Below are positions 7,770 through 16,051 of a stretch of DNA of 55,006 bases, in pieces (position 1 is the first letter of the stretch; the number at the start of each line of letters is the position of its first letter). The DNA lies in the NCBI GenBank assembly GCA_937906475.1, contig CALCZA010000254.1, positions 1-55,006 on the forward strand, written 5' to 3'. Below the pieces are notes generated by a model that worked only from the letters and a program-made list of their open reading frames with translations, was not told the DNA's origin and searched no databases. The position numbers and the translations under genes were made by a program. The DNA comes from an uncultured bacterium (GTDB lineage: Bacteria; Planctomycetota; UBA1135; UBA2386).

Positions 7770-10124
7770 CTACTTGCTGCCCTTTGAGGCTTCCTTCGCT
7801 GCCTTCTTCTTGTCGTCGAAGCTGATCTTTAAGACGTTCTTGAACGCCGCGATGTCACGGATGTCGTCGCCGCGCTCCTTCATCAGCACGCGAATGGCCT
7901 CTTGCAGTTGGGCATCTTCTTGGGCATCGCCAAGGGCACGCTGGCCTGGGTAGACCGCGCCGCGTAGATCGCTGATCTGGTCGCGCACTTCGTAGCGAAC
8001 CCAGCGCCGCACGTCGTCCTTGCTGAGCTTGGTGTCGAGGCTCGTAAAGAACTCCTCGAAACCTGGGTAGGCATTCGGGTTGCCATCGTCACCTTCAGCT
8101 AGCTTACGGAACAACTCGTCGTTGAGGCCGATCTGCTTCTTGACGTAACTACGGAACGAACCGTTCTTCAGGATCGCATACACGGCCGAGTTCTTCCACG
8201 CGTCCTCCGGCTTGTTCTCAAGCAGTTCGAGTTCAATATCCGGCTTCACGCCCCATGCCGGATCGACGATGCGGCCTTCCTTGTCAAACTCGCGGTGCGG
8301 GCAACGGCCACTCGGCAAGTAGTACTTGGCGACCGTCAATTTGATGTGTGCGCCGGGGTCATAGATGCCGTTGCCATTGCGGTCGACGTAGGGTTCGCCT
8401 TCCTGCCAAGCGCGGTCGTTGTTGAGGTCGTCGAACTCTTCCTGCGGACTCGTGCTGAGCGGGAACAGGTTCTGCACGCTGCCCTTGCCGAACGAGCGCT
8501 TGCCGATGATCTTCGCGCGCCCGATATCCTGGAACGCACCGGCGGTGATCTCACTGGCCGACGCCGACAGTCGGTTGGTCAACACGGCGAGCGGCAATTT
8601 ACAAACGTCGCGGCGGCGCGGGTCGGTCGAGTAGGAGCGTCTCGGCTCGTTCGGGCCTTCGGTGTAGACGACCAATTCGCGACCTTCGATGAACTGCTCC
8701 ACGACGTCGCGGGCTTGGGTCAGGAAGCCACCCGTGTTGTTGCGCACATCGAGTACGATGCCTTTGGCGCCCTTCGACGTTAAGTCGCGCAAAGCAATCT
8801 GCAGTTCAGCCGAGATGTTGGCGCTGAAGTTGATCAGTTCGATGTAGCCGATGTCGCCTGGCACCATCGTCCAGTTGACCGCCGGCACCGCAATCTGACG
8901 GCGGGTGATCGACACTTCCTGCGCTTCTTGGAAGCCGGGACGGAAGAACTTAAGCACCACCAGAGACTCGGGACGGCCCTTCAGTCGCTTGATGATTTCT
9001 TCGGTGGTGTGACCGCCAGTTTCCCAGCCGTCGACTTCGAGGATCTTGTCGCCGCTACGCAGGCCGGCTTTGTAAGCAGGACCCGAGTAGATCGGGCGCA
9101 CGATCGAGAAGTCATTGTCCTGGTCGAAGTTGACGAACGCTCCAATGCCGCCGTATTCGCGGTTGAGGTCAAAGTAGAACCGCTGGAACTCTTGGCTAGT
9201 GAAGAACGTGCTGTGCGGATCGAGGCCCTTCAACATGCCCTTGGCCGCGTATTGCACCATTTCTTCGTTGGTGATGTCGCCGCCACGGATGTGCTGAACG
9301 CGGATGCGGTGACGCAGTTCGTCAAGCACCGCGTATTGGTCGTTGTCAGGGTTTGCTTCCGGACCGCGCGCCTTGATCACTTCGCGCAGTTGCGCTTCCC
9401 ACTCGCGACGTTGTTCTTCTTGCTTCAAGAACATCGCGGCGCGGCGGCCGGCATCGGTCGGCTGATCGCGAATCTCGCGCAGGATCTGCCAGGCCCGACC
9501 GCCCTGGGTGTTGATTTCAGCGAGCGCTAAAGCACCGCGCTGTTGCAGGTCGCGATCACTGGACTGCAAGAATTGCTCAAGCACGTTCTTCGCAGTTTCC
9601 AGTTGGCGGTTACTGCCAATCTTCCACAGCGATAGGGCGGCTTCGATGCGCACCTTCGGTGGCACCAGCTCGTTCTCGCACTGCGCCACCACGATCTTGC
9701 GTACATCGGGCAGGATGCGAATGTTGAACAACCGCTCTTCTCCGAGCAGCGACAATGCCGCCGACCGCGCGAACTCTTTGCCGCCCTTGGCGACTGGCTC
9801 ACACAGTGCCAACAGATTCTTGCCGAAGGTGGCATCTTCCTTTAGTTGCGAGAGGGCCAACGCAGCGCACAATCGCTGGCGATGGTTGTCGCTCGCGCCA
9901 GCAGTCCCCATGATCGCGGTCAGGTAGCCATCGAGATTTCGCTCCGGGGCGATGTCGGCGAGCTCGTTGGCTAGGGGGTAGATTTCGCTGGCCTCGGCCG
10001 TTTCGGCTTGGGCCAAGACTGCGGCGACCTGCGCCTTGAGTTCCTGGGCTCTCGCAGAGCCACACATAACAGTCAGAGAAAGGGCGGCGAGGATGGCGGT
10101 CGACCGCGTGAAGACGTTTCGCAT
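7770..10124 (-). CDS. Exported S41-family (CtpA/Tsp-like) PDZ protease
   Basis: 784 residues. The start ATG 10124 is chosen because MRNVFTRSTAILAALSL...SARAQE is a signal peptide and GGAAG stands just upstream; an in-frame start 33 bp earlier would bury it. Order: signal peptide, alpha-helical HEAT-like N-terminal half (about 30-230), a helical linker, PDZ domain near 325-410 (SGPAYKAGLRSGDKILEVDG), S41 core with GYIELINFS, and the Ser-Lys dyad in SASASEITAGAFQD and GKRSFGKGSVQ. Between the catalytic lysine and the last strand sits an Asp/Asn-rich insertion (DLNNDRAW ... DRNGNGIYDPG) resembling a calcium-binding loop. Likely a periplasmic processing protease; the substrate is unknown. Monocistronic, with its own terminator. 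Confidence 0.9.
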   Translation of the reverse strand: MRNVFTRSTAILAALSLTVMCGSARAQELKAQVAAVLAQAETAEASEIYPLANELADIAPERNLDGYLTAIMGTAGASDNHRQRLCAALALSQLKEDATFGKNLLALCEPVAKGGKEFARSAALSLLGEERLFNIRILPDVRKIVVAQCENELVPPKVRIEAALSLWKIGSNRQLETAKNVLEQFLQSSDRDLQQRGALALAEINTQGGRAWQILREIRDQPTDAGRRAAMFLKQEEQRREWEAQLREVIKARGPEANPDNDQYAVLDELRHRIRVQHIRGGDITNEEMVQYAAKGMLKGLDPHSTFFTSQEFQRFYFDLNREYGGIGAFVNFDQDNDFSIVRPIYSGPAYKAGLRSGDKILEVDGWETGGHTTEEIIKRLKGRPESLVVLKFFRPGFQEAQEVSITRRQIAVPAVNWTMVPGDIGYIELINFSANISAELQIALRDLTSKGAKGIVLDVRNNTGGFLTQARDVVEQFIEGRELVVYTEGPNEPRRSYSTDPRRRDVCKLPLAVLTNRLSASASEITAGAFQDIGRAKIIGKRSFGKGSVQNLFPLSTSPQEEFDDLNNDRAWQEGEPYVDRNGNGIYDPGAHIKLTVAKYYLPSGRCPHREFDKEGRIVDPAWGVKPDIELELLENKPEDAWKNSAVYAILKNGSFRSYVKKQIGLNDELFRKLAEGDDGNPNAYPGFEEFFTSLDTKLSKDDVRRWVRYEVRDQISDLRGAVYPGQRALGDAQEDAQLQEAIRVLMKERGDDIRDIAAFKNVLKISFDDKKKAAKEASKGSK

Positions 10125-10607
10125 GTTGTGCTTCCAGTTGCGTTTGGATCTGGTCACTCAGACCCTGACCCAGCCCTTAAATCGGCGTTCGCCACCGCGC
10201 GAGGCAATGGAAAACGGGTTGCCCAAATCTTCGACACACCGCGCTGGCAGTCTCGAATCTGGGCCCGATCGAATGGCTAGGTGCCTAGCTATGAGTTAGC
10301 CAGGTGCCTGGCTGGGTAGCCAAGCGCCATTGTCTATACGACGCTGTCGGGTAGTTGCCGCACGGATTTCCGCTGCAAAGGGATCCGCGCCACTTCGTAG
10401 GGGGCTCGTGAGGGGGGCTTCGCGGCCCATCACTAAGGTCCGTCGGTCGCTTCGGTCACGCCGATTTCCAGGGTCGCCATGGGTCATTTTCCGTGGTTTA
10501 GACATGACGGCGCGAACGAGGCCGGGTTGTCGCCAAGTCAGTGGCTACCTGGGCATGGCTCGAAACGAAACCTTCGCCCGTGAGCTAGCGGCGTTAGACT
10601 CCGCAAT
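10125..10607. other. Divergent intergenic region between the S41 gene and moaC
   Basis: 483 bp that must carry the promoters of the S41 protease (minus) and moaC (plus). No conserved gene is seen; an arginine-rich frame across 10330-10611 looks random. I found no resemblance to the Moco RNA motif. It contains the twin palindromes at 10275-10313. Confidence 0.55.
10275..10313. repeat. Two related palindromes in tandem
   Basis: GGCTAGGTGCCTAGCT (10275-10290) and AGCCAGGTGCCTGGCT (10298-10313) are each near-perfect palindromes around TG and are 7 bp apart. They are two versions of the same element with CTAG exchanged for CCAG. Either a two-site operator in the divergent promoter region or a small intergenic repeat. 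Confidence 0.6.
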
Positions 10608-11156
10608 GTGAGCACGCAAAAGCACCAAGGCAACTCCCCCGATGAGGGCGCAAATGGGCTGACCCACGTGGATGGCCGCGGCCAAGCCAACATGGTCGAC
10701 GTCGGCGATAAATTGCTGACGGTGCGCCGGGCGGTGGCCGAGGCGGTGATTCGCTTGGATGCAACGACCTGTCGGCTGCTGTTCGCGGGTGAACTACCCA
10801 AAGGCGAGGCTCTGGCCGTCGCCAGAATCGCCGGCATCCAGGCCGCCAAAGACACTTCGCGGTTGATCCCACTGTGCCACTCTCTGGCACTCAGTCACGT
10901 GGCCGTCGAGTTCGCGCTGATCGACGGTGATGCCGTGCGAATCACAACCGAAGCATCCACGGTGTCGGGAACCGGAGTCGAAATGGAGGCGATGACCGCT
11001 GCTAGCATTGCCGCGTTGACGATTTACGACATGGTCAAGGCACGTTGTCGCGCCGCAGTCATCGAACGCGTTCAATTGCTGCATAAGTCAGGCGGCAAGT
11101 CCGGAACCTACGAACGTCAGCCAGTTGATGGCCAGCATGGTGGGGGGCCACAATGA
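10608..11156 (+). CDS. moaC: Cyclic pyranopterin monophosphate synthase MoaC
   Basis: 182 residues. Second step of molybdenum cofactor synthesis: converts 3',8-cyclo-7,8-dihydro-GTP (from MoaA) to cyclic pyranopterin monophosphate. Family motifs are clear: MVDVGDK, the PLCHSLALSHV segment and the signature VSGTGVEMEAMTAASIAALTIYDM (interrupted here only by my citation), with the active-site lysine in VKA. It starts at GTG 10608 (GTG AGC ACG). Its stop overlaps the asd start by 4 bp (ATGA), so the two are translationally coupled. The tail after residue 165 (SGGKSGTYER...) is normal for the family. No other moa gene lies nearby. Confidence 0.94.
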   Translation: MSTQKHQGNSPDEGANGLTHVDGRGQANMVDVGDKLLTVRRAVAEAVIRLDATTCRLLFAGELPKGEALAVARIAGIQAAKDTSRLIPLCHSLALSHVAVEFALIDGDAVRITTEASTVSGTGVEMEAMTAASIAALTIYDMVKARCRAAVIERVQLLHKSGGKSGTYERQPVDGQHGGGPQ

Positions 11157-12151
11157 GCCCGCCGCGTGTCGCCATCGTTGGCGCAACCGGCGCAGTCGGC
11201 CATGAGTTCCTGCGGGTGCTTGCTGAGCGCGATTTCTCGATGCGTTCGCTCAAACTGCTGGCGTCAGCACGATCTGCCGGCAAGACGCTGTCGTATGCAG
11301 GCGAAGACCACGTCGTTGAGGCGCTCGACGAGAACTCATTCCGGGGCGTTGACCTCGCGTTTTTCTCGGCTGGCGGCGGCACCTCGCTCGAATTCGCACC
11401 GAAGGCCGTGGCTGCGGGTTGCGCCGTTATCGACAACAGTTCCGCCTACCGGATGCACGCCGACGTGCCACTGATCGTGCCGGAAGTCAACCGAACGTCG
11501 ATGGGGCAGCACCAGGGCATCCTCGCCAATCCGAATTGCTCGACGATCATTCTGGTGCTGGCGCTGGCACCACTGCAGCAAAGGGCCGGCCTGCAGTCCG
11601 TCGTGGTGTCGACCTACCAGGCCGCTTCCGGAGCCGGTCAGCGGGCCATGGATGAACTGCACGAATCGACCCGCGCGGTGCTGGCAGGGGAGCAACCCGC
11701 GAAGCCCGACGCGTTGGCGCATTCGCTGGCGTTCAATCTATTCCCACACGTCGACGTTTTCATGCCGGACGGGTTCACACGAGAAGAGGACAAGATGCTG
11801 TTTGAGGTTCGCAAGATCCTCGCCATGCCGAAGCTGAACGTCGACGCAACTTGTGTGCGAGTGCCCGTAACGCGCTGCCACAGCGAATCGGTTTCGGTGC
11901 AACTAGATCAACCGCTGACGGTGGCCGAAGCCCAGGATCTGTTTGCCCAGGCTCCCGGTATCGAGTTGCTCGATCAGCCGGCAGCCAACCTCTACCCGAT
12001 GCCGCGCGACTACGCGGGCCGCGATGAAGTGGCAGTGGGGCGGGTTCGACTTGGACGCGTCTTTGATCCAGGGTTGACCTTCTGGCTGGTCGGAGACCAA
12101 CTGAAGAAGGGTGCGGCACTGAATGCTGTGCAAATCGCCGAGGCGCTGTAG
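11153..12151 (+). CDS. asd: Aspartate-semialdehyde dehydrogenase
   Basis: 332 residues. NADPH-dependent reduction of beta-aspartyl phosphate to aspartate semialdehyde, the branch point to lysine/diaminopimelate, threonine and methionine. N-terminal Rossmann motif VAIVGATGAVGHEF; catalytic cysteine in NPNCST at about residue 129; GGGTSLEFAP near 67; substrate-binding histidine region with RVPVTRCHSES near 243. Full length. The ATG overlaps the moaC stop, a pairing without obvious pathway logic. Confidence 0.95.
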   Translation: MSPPRVAIVGATGAVGHEFLRVLAERDFSMRSLKLLASARSAGKTLSYAGEDHVVEALDENSFRGVDLAFFSAGGGTSLEFAPKAVAAGCAVIDNSSAYRMHADVPLIVPEVNRTSMGQHQGILANPNCSTIILVLALAPLQQRAGLQSVVVSTYQAASGAGQRAMDELHESTRAVLAGEQPAKPDALAHSLAFNLFPHVDVFMPDGFTREEDKMLFEVRKILAMPKLNVDATCVRVPVTRCHSESVSVQLDQPLTVAEAQDLFAQAPGIELLDQPAANLYPMPRDYAGRDEVAVGRVRLGRVFDPGLTFWLVGDQLKKGAALNAVQIAEAL

Positions 12152-12339
12152 CGGCGGCCCGCTACCAGAGGCGCTGCGCCCGGTGGGGCTTGCCGGCTCG
12201 CCGAATTGGTCTGCCGAGGTGCGAGACTTTGCGCCCTCGCCGGCAGGTACCTTCGATAACATCCTAGATTCCACTCGCCCGAAGCCCTTTGCTTTTAAAT
12301 CCTCAGGCCAGGATACACCTAACCCGAGCAATACAATCG

Positions 12340-12942
12340 ATGGCTGCGAAGCGTTCCCCGAGCAAGAAGTCTAAGACCCCGAAGCAGTCTACCGCCAAGC
12401 GGGCCCCCGCGAAGCCCAAGAAGGCTGCGGCAAAGAAGCCTGCCAAGAAGGTGCTGGTCGAAAGAAGGTCACCAGTCGATCGTCGGTCCGCTGGCGACGA
12501 GCGCTTGGCGCAACTCGAGAGCCTGGTCGAGATGATGGTCGCCAAGGATGTCATCGAGGTGGAACTCGAAGGGGCGGGTGCGCGTTGGCGCGTGCGTCGC
12601 ACCGAACCGCAAGTGGTGACGTATGCCACGCCCGCCATGCCCATGCCGGCGGCCCCTGCCGTCGCACCTGTAGTTGGCGATGCACCTGCAGCACCGGCGG
12701 AACCGCAGGGCGAAGTATTCAAGTCACCGATGCTCGGCACCTATTACACCTCTTCGTCGCCCGACTCGGAGCCGTTCTGTAAGCCTGGTGACTTGGTCAA
12801 CCCGGACACGACCTTGTGCATCATCGAGGCCATGAAGGTGATGAATGAGATCAAGGCAGAGCAGTCCTTCGAGATCCTCGAGGTCTTGGTCAAGAACGGG
12901 GAGCCTGTCGAGTACGGGCAGCCGATGTTCATCATTCGCTAG
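12340..12942 (+). CDS. accB: Biotin carboxyl carrier protein of acetyl-CoA carboxylase
   Basis: 200 residues. Carries the biotin that shuttles CO2 between AccC and the carboxyltransferase. The C-terminal biotinyl domain has PMLGTYY and the biotinylation motif EAMKVMNEI, and ends PMFIIR. A Pro/Ala/Val-rich hinge precedes it (about 95-125). The N-terminus is unusual: about 45 residues rich in Lys, Ala, Pro and Ser (KRSPSKKSKTPKQS ...) resembling histone-H1-like tails. I start at ATG 12340; an in-frame upstream ATG at 12289 would add 17 uncharacteristic residues. Followed by accC after 9 bp. Confidence 0.93.
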   Translation: MAAKRSPSKKSKTPKQSTAKRAPAKPKKAAAKKPAKKVLVERRSPVDRRSAGDERLAQLESLVEMMVAKDVIEVELEGAGARWRVRRTEPQVVTYATPAMPMPAAPAVAPVVGDAPAAPAEPQGEVFKSPMLGTYYTSSSPDSEPFCKPGDLVNPDTTLCIIEAMKVMNEIKAEQSFEILEVLVKNGEPVEYGQPMFIIR

Positions 12943-12951
12943 GCAACATCG

Positions 12952-14298
12952 ATGTTCCACCGCATCCTGGTCGCCAACCGTGGCGAAATTGCCCTGCGCA
13001 TCTTGCGCGCTTGCAAGGACCTCGGCATCGAGACAGTCGCTGTCTACAGCGAAGCTGATCGCGATAGCCTGCACCTTCGGTATGCCGACGAGACGATTTG
13101 CATCGGCCCGGCGGCTAGCACAGATAGCTATCTCAACATTCCTGCGATCATCGCAGCGGCCGAGATTGCCGATGTCGAGGCGATCCATCCTGGCTACGGC
13201 TTCCTGTCGGAGAACGCCCATTTCGCCGAGGTTTGCCAGAGTTGCAACATCAAGTTCATCGGCCCGTCCGTATCTGCGATCACCGAGTGTGGTGACAAGG
13301 TCGCCGCCAAGGAGCTAGCCAAGAAGGCGGACGTTCCGTGTGTCCCTGGCTCGGACGGTCCCGTTGAGAACGAACAAGACGCGCTGCGCATCGCTCGGGA
13401 GATCGGCTTTCCGGTCCTGGTCAAGGCAGCGGCGGGCGGTGGTGGTCGCGGCATGCGGGTCGCGCATAACGACCCCAGCCTAGTCACCGGCTTCCATGCC
13501 GCCCGCGCGGAAGCTCAGGCGTGCTTCAACAACCCGACGGTCTACATCGAGAAGTTTGTCAACAAGCCGCGTCATGTCGAGATCCAGATCGTCGCCGACA
13601 CGCACGGCAACGTCGTGCACCTCGGGGAACGGGATTGCTCGCTGCAACGCCGCCACCAGAAACTACTCGAAGAGAGCCCGTGCCCGGTGCTCGATGAAGC
13701 GACTCGCCAGAAGATGGGTGAAGCGGCCGTGCGGTTGGCCAAGGTCGCCAACTATTACTCAGCCGGCACGGTGGAGTTCATTCTCGACCAGGACAACAAC
13801 TTCTACTTCATCGAGATCAACACTCGTATTCAGGTCGAGCACCCGGTCACGGAGGCTGTGACCAACCGCGACCTGATCCGTGAAATGATCTTGATCGCTG
13901 ATGGCGAGCCACTGTCGTTCCGACAGGAGGACGTTGTCATGAGTGGCCACGCGATCGAGTTTCGGATCAACGCCGAAGATCCCGACCACAACTTCAAGCC
14001 GTCACCGGGCCTGATCAAGTCGTTCGTCGCTCCCGCCGGACCCGGGGTTCGTTGGGACAGCCATGTCTATCAGGGCTACACCGTGCCGCCGCACTACGAC
14101 TCGATGGTTGGCAAGTTGATCATCCACCAACCAACGCGCGCCCAGGCGATCGCCGTTGCCAAGAGGGCACTCGGAGAGTTGCAAATGGATGGCATCGCTA
14201 CCACGGCACCGCTGTTCTTGCGCATCCTTGAGCACTCAGACTTCTGCAACGGCGACATCGACACTGGCTTCATTGACCGCTACTTCACGCCGAGGTAA
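12952..14298 (+). CDS. accC: Biotin carboxylase subunit of acetyl-CoA carboxylase
   Basis: 448 residues, the family's normal length. ATP-dependent carboxylation of AccB-bound biotin, first half-reaction of fatty acid synthesis. Motifs in order: [25 protein letters not shown]-grasp loop [44 protein letters not shown]-type metal ligands and [12 protein letters not shown]. Operon with accB. Confidence 0.96.
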   Translation: MFHRILVANRGEIALRILRACKDLGIETVAVYSEADRDSLHLRYADETICIGPAASTDSYLNIPAIIAAAEIADVEAIHPGYGFLSENAHFAEVCQSCNIKFIGPSVSAITECGDKVAAKELAKKADVPCVPGSDGPVENEQDALRIAREIGFPVLVKAAAGGGGRGMRVAHNDPSLVTGFHAARAEAQACFNNPTVYIEKFVNKPRHVEIQIVADTHGNVVHLGERDCSLQRRHQKLLEESPCPVLDEATRQKMGEAAVRLAKVANYYSAGTVEFILDQDNNFYFIEINTRIQVEHPVTEAVTNRDLIREMILIADGEPLSFRQEDVVMSGHAIEFRINAEDPDHNFKPSPGLIKSFVAPAGPGVRWDSHVYQGYTVPPHYDSMVGKLIIHQPTRAQAIAVAKRALGELQMDGIATTAPLFLRILEHSDFCNGDIDTGFIDRYFTPR

Positions 14299-14312
14299 CC
14301 GGCGAACCGCCA

Positions 14313-15002
14313 ATGGCTGTTAAGCGACTCTGGTCCGAACGCATGCTGTTGGTGAGCAATCTCGCCGTTGCCAATACTGTAGCGGCTTTGTGGATCGCGA
14401 CCTTCTTGCAGCCAAGCGTGCTGGGCACGGACCTTGGCGCACAAGCAGCGGAACTGGCGGGCACCAATCGCGCGATGATCATGCCGCTGCAGACACCAAC
14501 TGCGTGGCTGGCATTCTTCGGTAGCATCGGCCTGTTGCTATGGAACTTCTCGTGGGTGGTCCGTCGCCGGCCTGGCGAACTGCCTAACCATTGGGTTGTC
14601 AGCGAGACCGCGGACGGTCCGGTTCGCGTCGCCCTGGAAGCGATCGAGACGGGGCTTCGTGTTGCCGGTGAAACGCTGACGGAGATCACTAGGTTGCGCG
14701 TTCAGGTCAAGCTTGCATCGACCAAGCGCATCCTGATCACTGGGCAGTTTTATTGCGCCGATGGCCAGGACCACCTCGCCGGCAGTCAGCGCTTGCGGCA
14801 GTCCTTGCTGCATCGCTTCGGCGAACTGGTGCGATTGTCGGATGGCATGCGCGCCGACCTGGAATTGGAGTTCCAAGGCTTCTTCGGCAGACTTGGCAAG
14901 AACACGCCCGAGCCACCCAAGCCCCAATCCGAAGTCGCCGCCGAACCGTTCCGTGGTCCGCAGTATCCGATCGATGACGATCCCATTGGTGGCAGCCAGT
15001 GA
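14313..15002 (+). CDS. Two-helix membrane protein, possibly AmaP/Asp23-related
   Basis: 229 residues. Two hydrophobic segments at about 10-35 and 62-85 are followed by a soluble domain (about 95-210) and a Pro/Glu-rich tail. The layout, an N-terminal hairpin of two helices then an alpha/beta domain, resembles the alkaline-shock membrane anchor protein AmaP, but I see no decisive motif. It lies 14 bp after accC and overlaps the phosphofructokinase start, so it is part of a carbon-metabolism operon. Role unknown. Confidence 0.6.
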   Translation: MAVKRLWSERMLLVSNLAVANTVAALWIATFLQPSVLGTDLGAQAAELAGTNRAMIMPLQTPTAWLAFFGSIGLLLWNFSWVVRRRPGELPNHWVVSETADGPVRVALEAIETGLRVAGETLTEITRLRVQVKLASTKRILITGQFYCADGQDHLAGSQRLRQSLLHRFGELVRLSDGMRADLELEFQGFFGRLGKNTPEPPKPQSEVAAEPFRGPQYPIDDDPIGGSQ

Positions 15003-16051
15003 GTATGCGAGTAGGCGTCATGACTGGTGGCGGCGACGCGCCTGGTCTCAATGCAGCGATTTGCGGCCTGGGCCGACGTTTAATGGAAGCCGACTGCGAG
15101 TTAATTGGGTTCGCCGATGGTTGGCGTGGCTTGCTCGAAGATGAAACCCGCGACATTGAGAGTTGGGACTTCCAGCACTTGTTGGTGCATGGCGGCACGA
15201 TGCTCGGCAGTAGCAGTGCATATCCGTATCGCGATCCCGATGTGCAAGTGCCCAAGGTGCTGGCAACCATCGAGCGTCATCGGCTGGATGCACTTGTGAC
15301 GATAGGTGGCGAAGGCACTCTCGGCGCCGCCGACCGCTTGTTCCGCGATCATCAAGTTCCCGTAGTCGGCGTCCCCAAGACGATCGATAACGATCTTGAT
15401 GCGACCGACTTCACGTTTGGGTTCTGGTCGGCTGTCGAAGTAGCGACACGCGCCATGGATGACCTGCGCAGCACCGCCGAGTCCCACAGTCGGGTCATGG
15501 TCGTGGAGTGCATGGGCCGCCACGCTGGCTGGATCACTGCCTACTCAGGTATCGCCGCAGGCGCCGAGGGCATCCTGGTTCCGGAGCGCGCCGCCCACAT
15601 CGAGGCTCTGTGCGAACGCCTGGCCCAGGTCAGAAATAGCGGGCGGCGCCACGCGATCGTCGCGGTGGCCGAAGGAACTCAGGTGTTTGAGGGCGGGCAG
15701 TCCCTGTCTTCGACGCAAATTGATGAGTGGGGCAACCCAATAATCGGTGGCGTGGGGGAGTTGGTCGCCGGCAAGGTTCGCGACCTGCTCGGGTGGGATT
15801 CCCGATCAGTCGTGCTCGGTCACCTGCAGCGCGCCGGCAAACCGCTAGCTTTTGATCGCATGTTTGCCCTCCGACTCGGTGCCCGAGCGGCGAGACTCGT
15901 TCTAACGAAGAACTTCGGTAGGATGGCTTCGATGCAGGCCGGTTCGATCGTCGATGTGCCACTTTGCGACGCAGTGGCGGAGCGAAAGGTGCTGTCCCCA
16001 GACTTTCTGGACAAGTACGAGTCCTTCTTTCTGCCGATGGGTGATTTATGA
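14999..16051 (+). CDS. pfkA: 6-phosphofructokinase
   Basis: 350 residues. Phosphorylates fructose 6-phosphate, the committed step of glycolysis. Motifs: GGGDAPGLNA, TIGGEGTLGAADRL, catalytic PKTIDNDLDATDFTFGF, MGRHAGWI and LGHLQRAG. The lysine of PKTIDND is typical of the mixed ATP/PPi subgroup. Gly in GGEGT at the position equivalent to E. coli Gly104 rather favours ATP; the phosphoryl donor is not settled by sequence. Start GTG 14999 is preferred (GGTGG 6 nt upstream, overlap with the previous stop); ATG 15005 is possible. Confidence 0.92.
   Translation: MSMRVGVMTGGGDAPGLNAAICGLGRRLMEADCELIGFADGWRGLLEDETRDIESWDFQHLLVHGGTMLGSSSAYPYRDPDVQVPKVLATIERHRLDALVTIGGEGTLGAADRLFRDHQVPVVGVPKTIDNDLDATDFTFGFWSAVEVATRAMDDLRSTAESHSRVMVVECMGRHAGWITAYSGIAAGAEGILVPERAAHIEALCERLAQVRNSGRRHAIVAVAEGTQVFEGGQSLSSTQIDEWGNPIIGGVGELVAGKVRDLLGWDSRSVVLGHLQRAGKPLAFDRMFALRLGARAARLVLTKNFGRMASMQAGSIVDVPLCDAVAERKVLSPDFLDKYESFFLPMGDL

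Noticed and set aside
10330-10611. 93-codon Arg-rich ORF ending at the moaC start
   Set aside because: Non-ATG start, no family resemblance, random-looking Arg/Ser composition.
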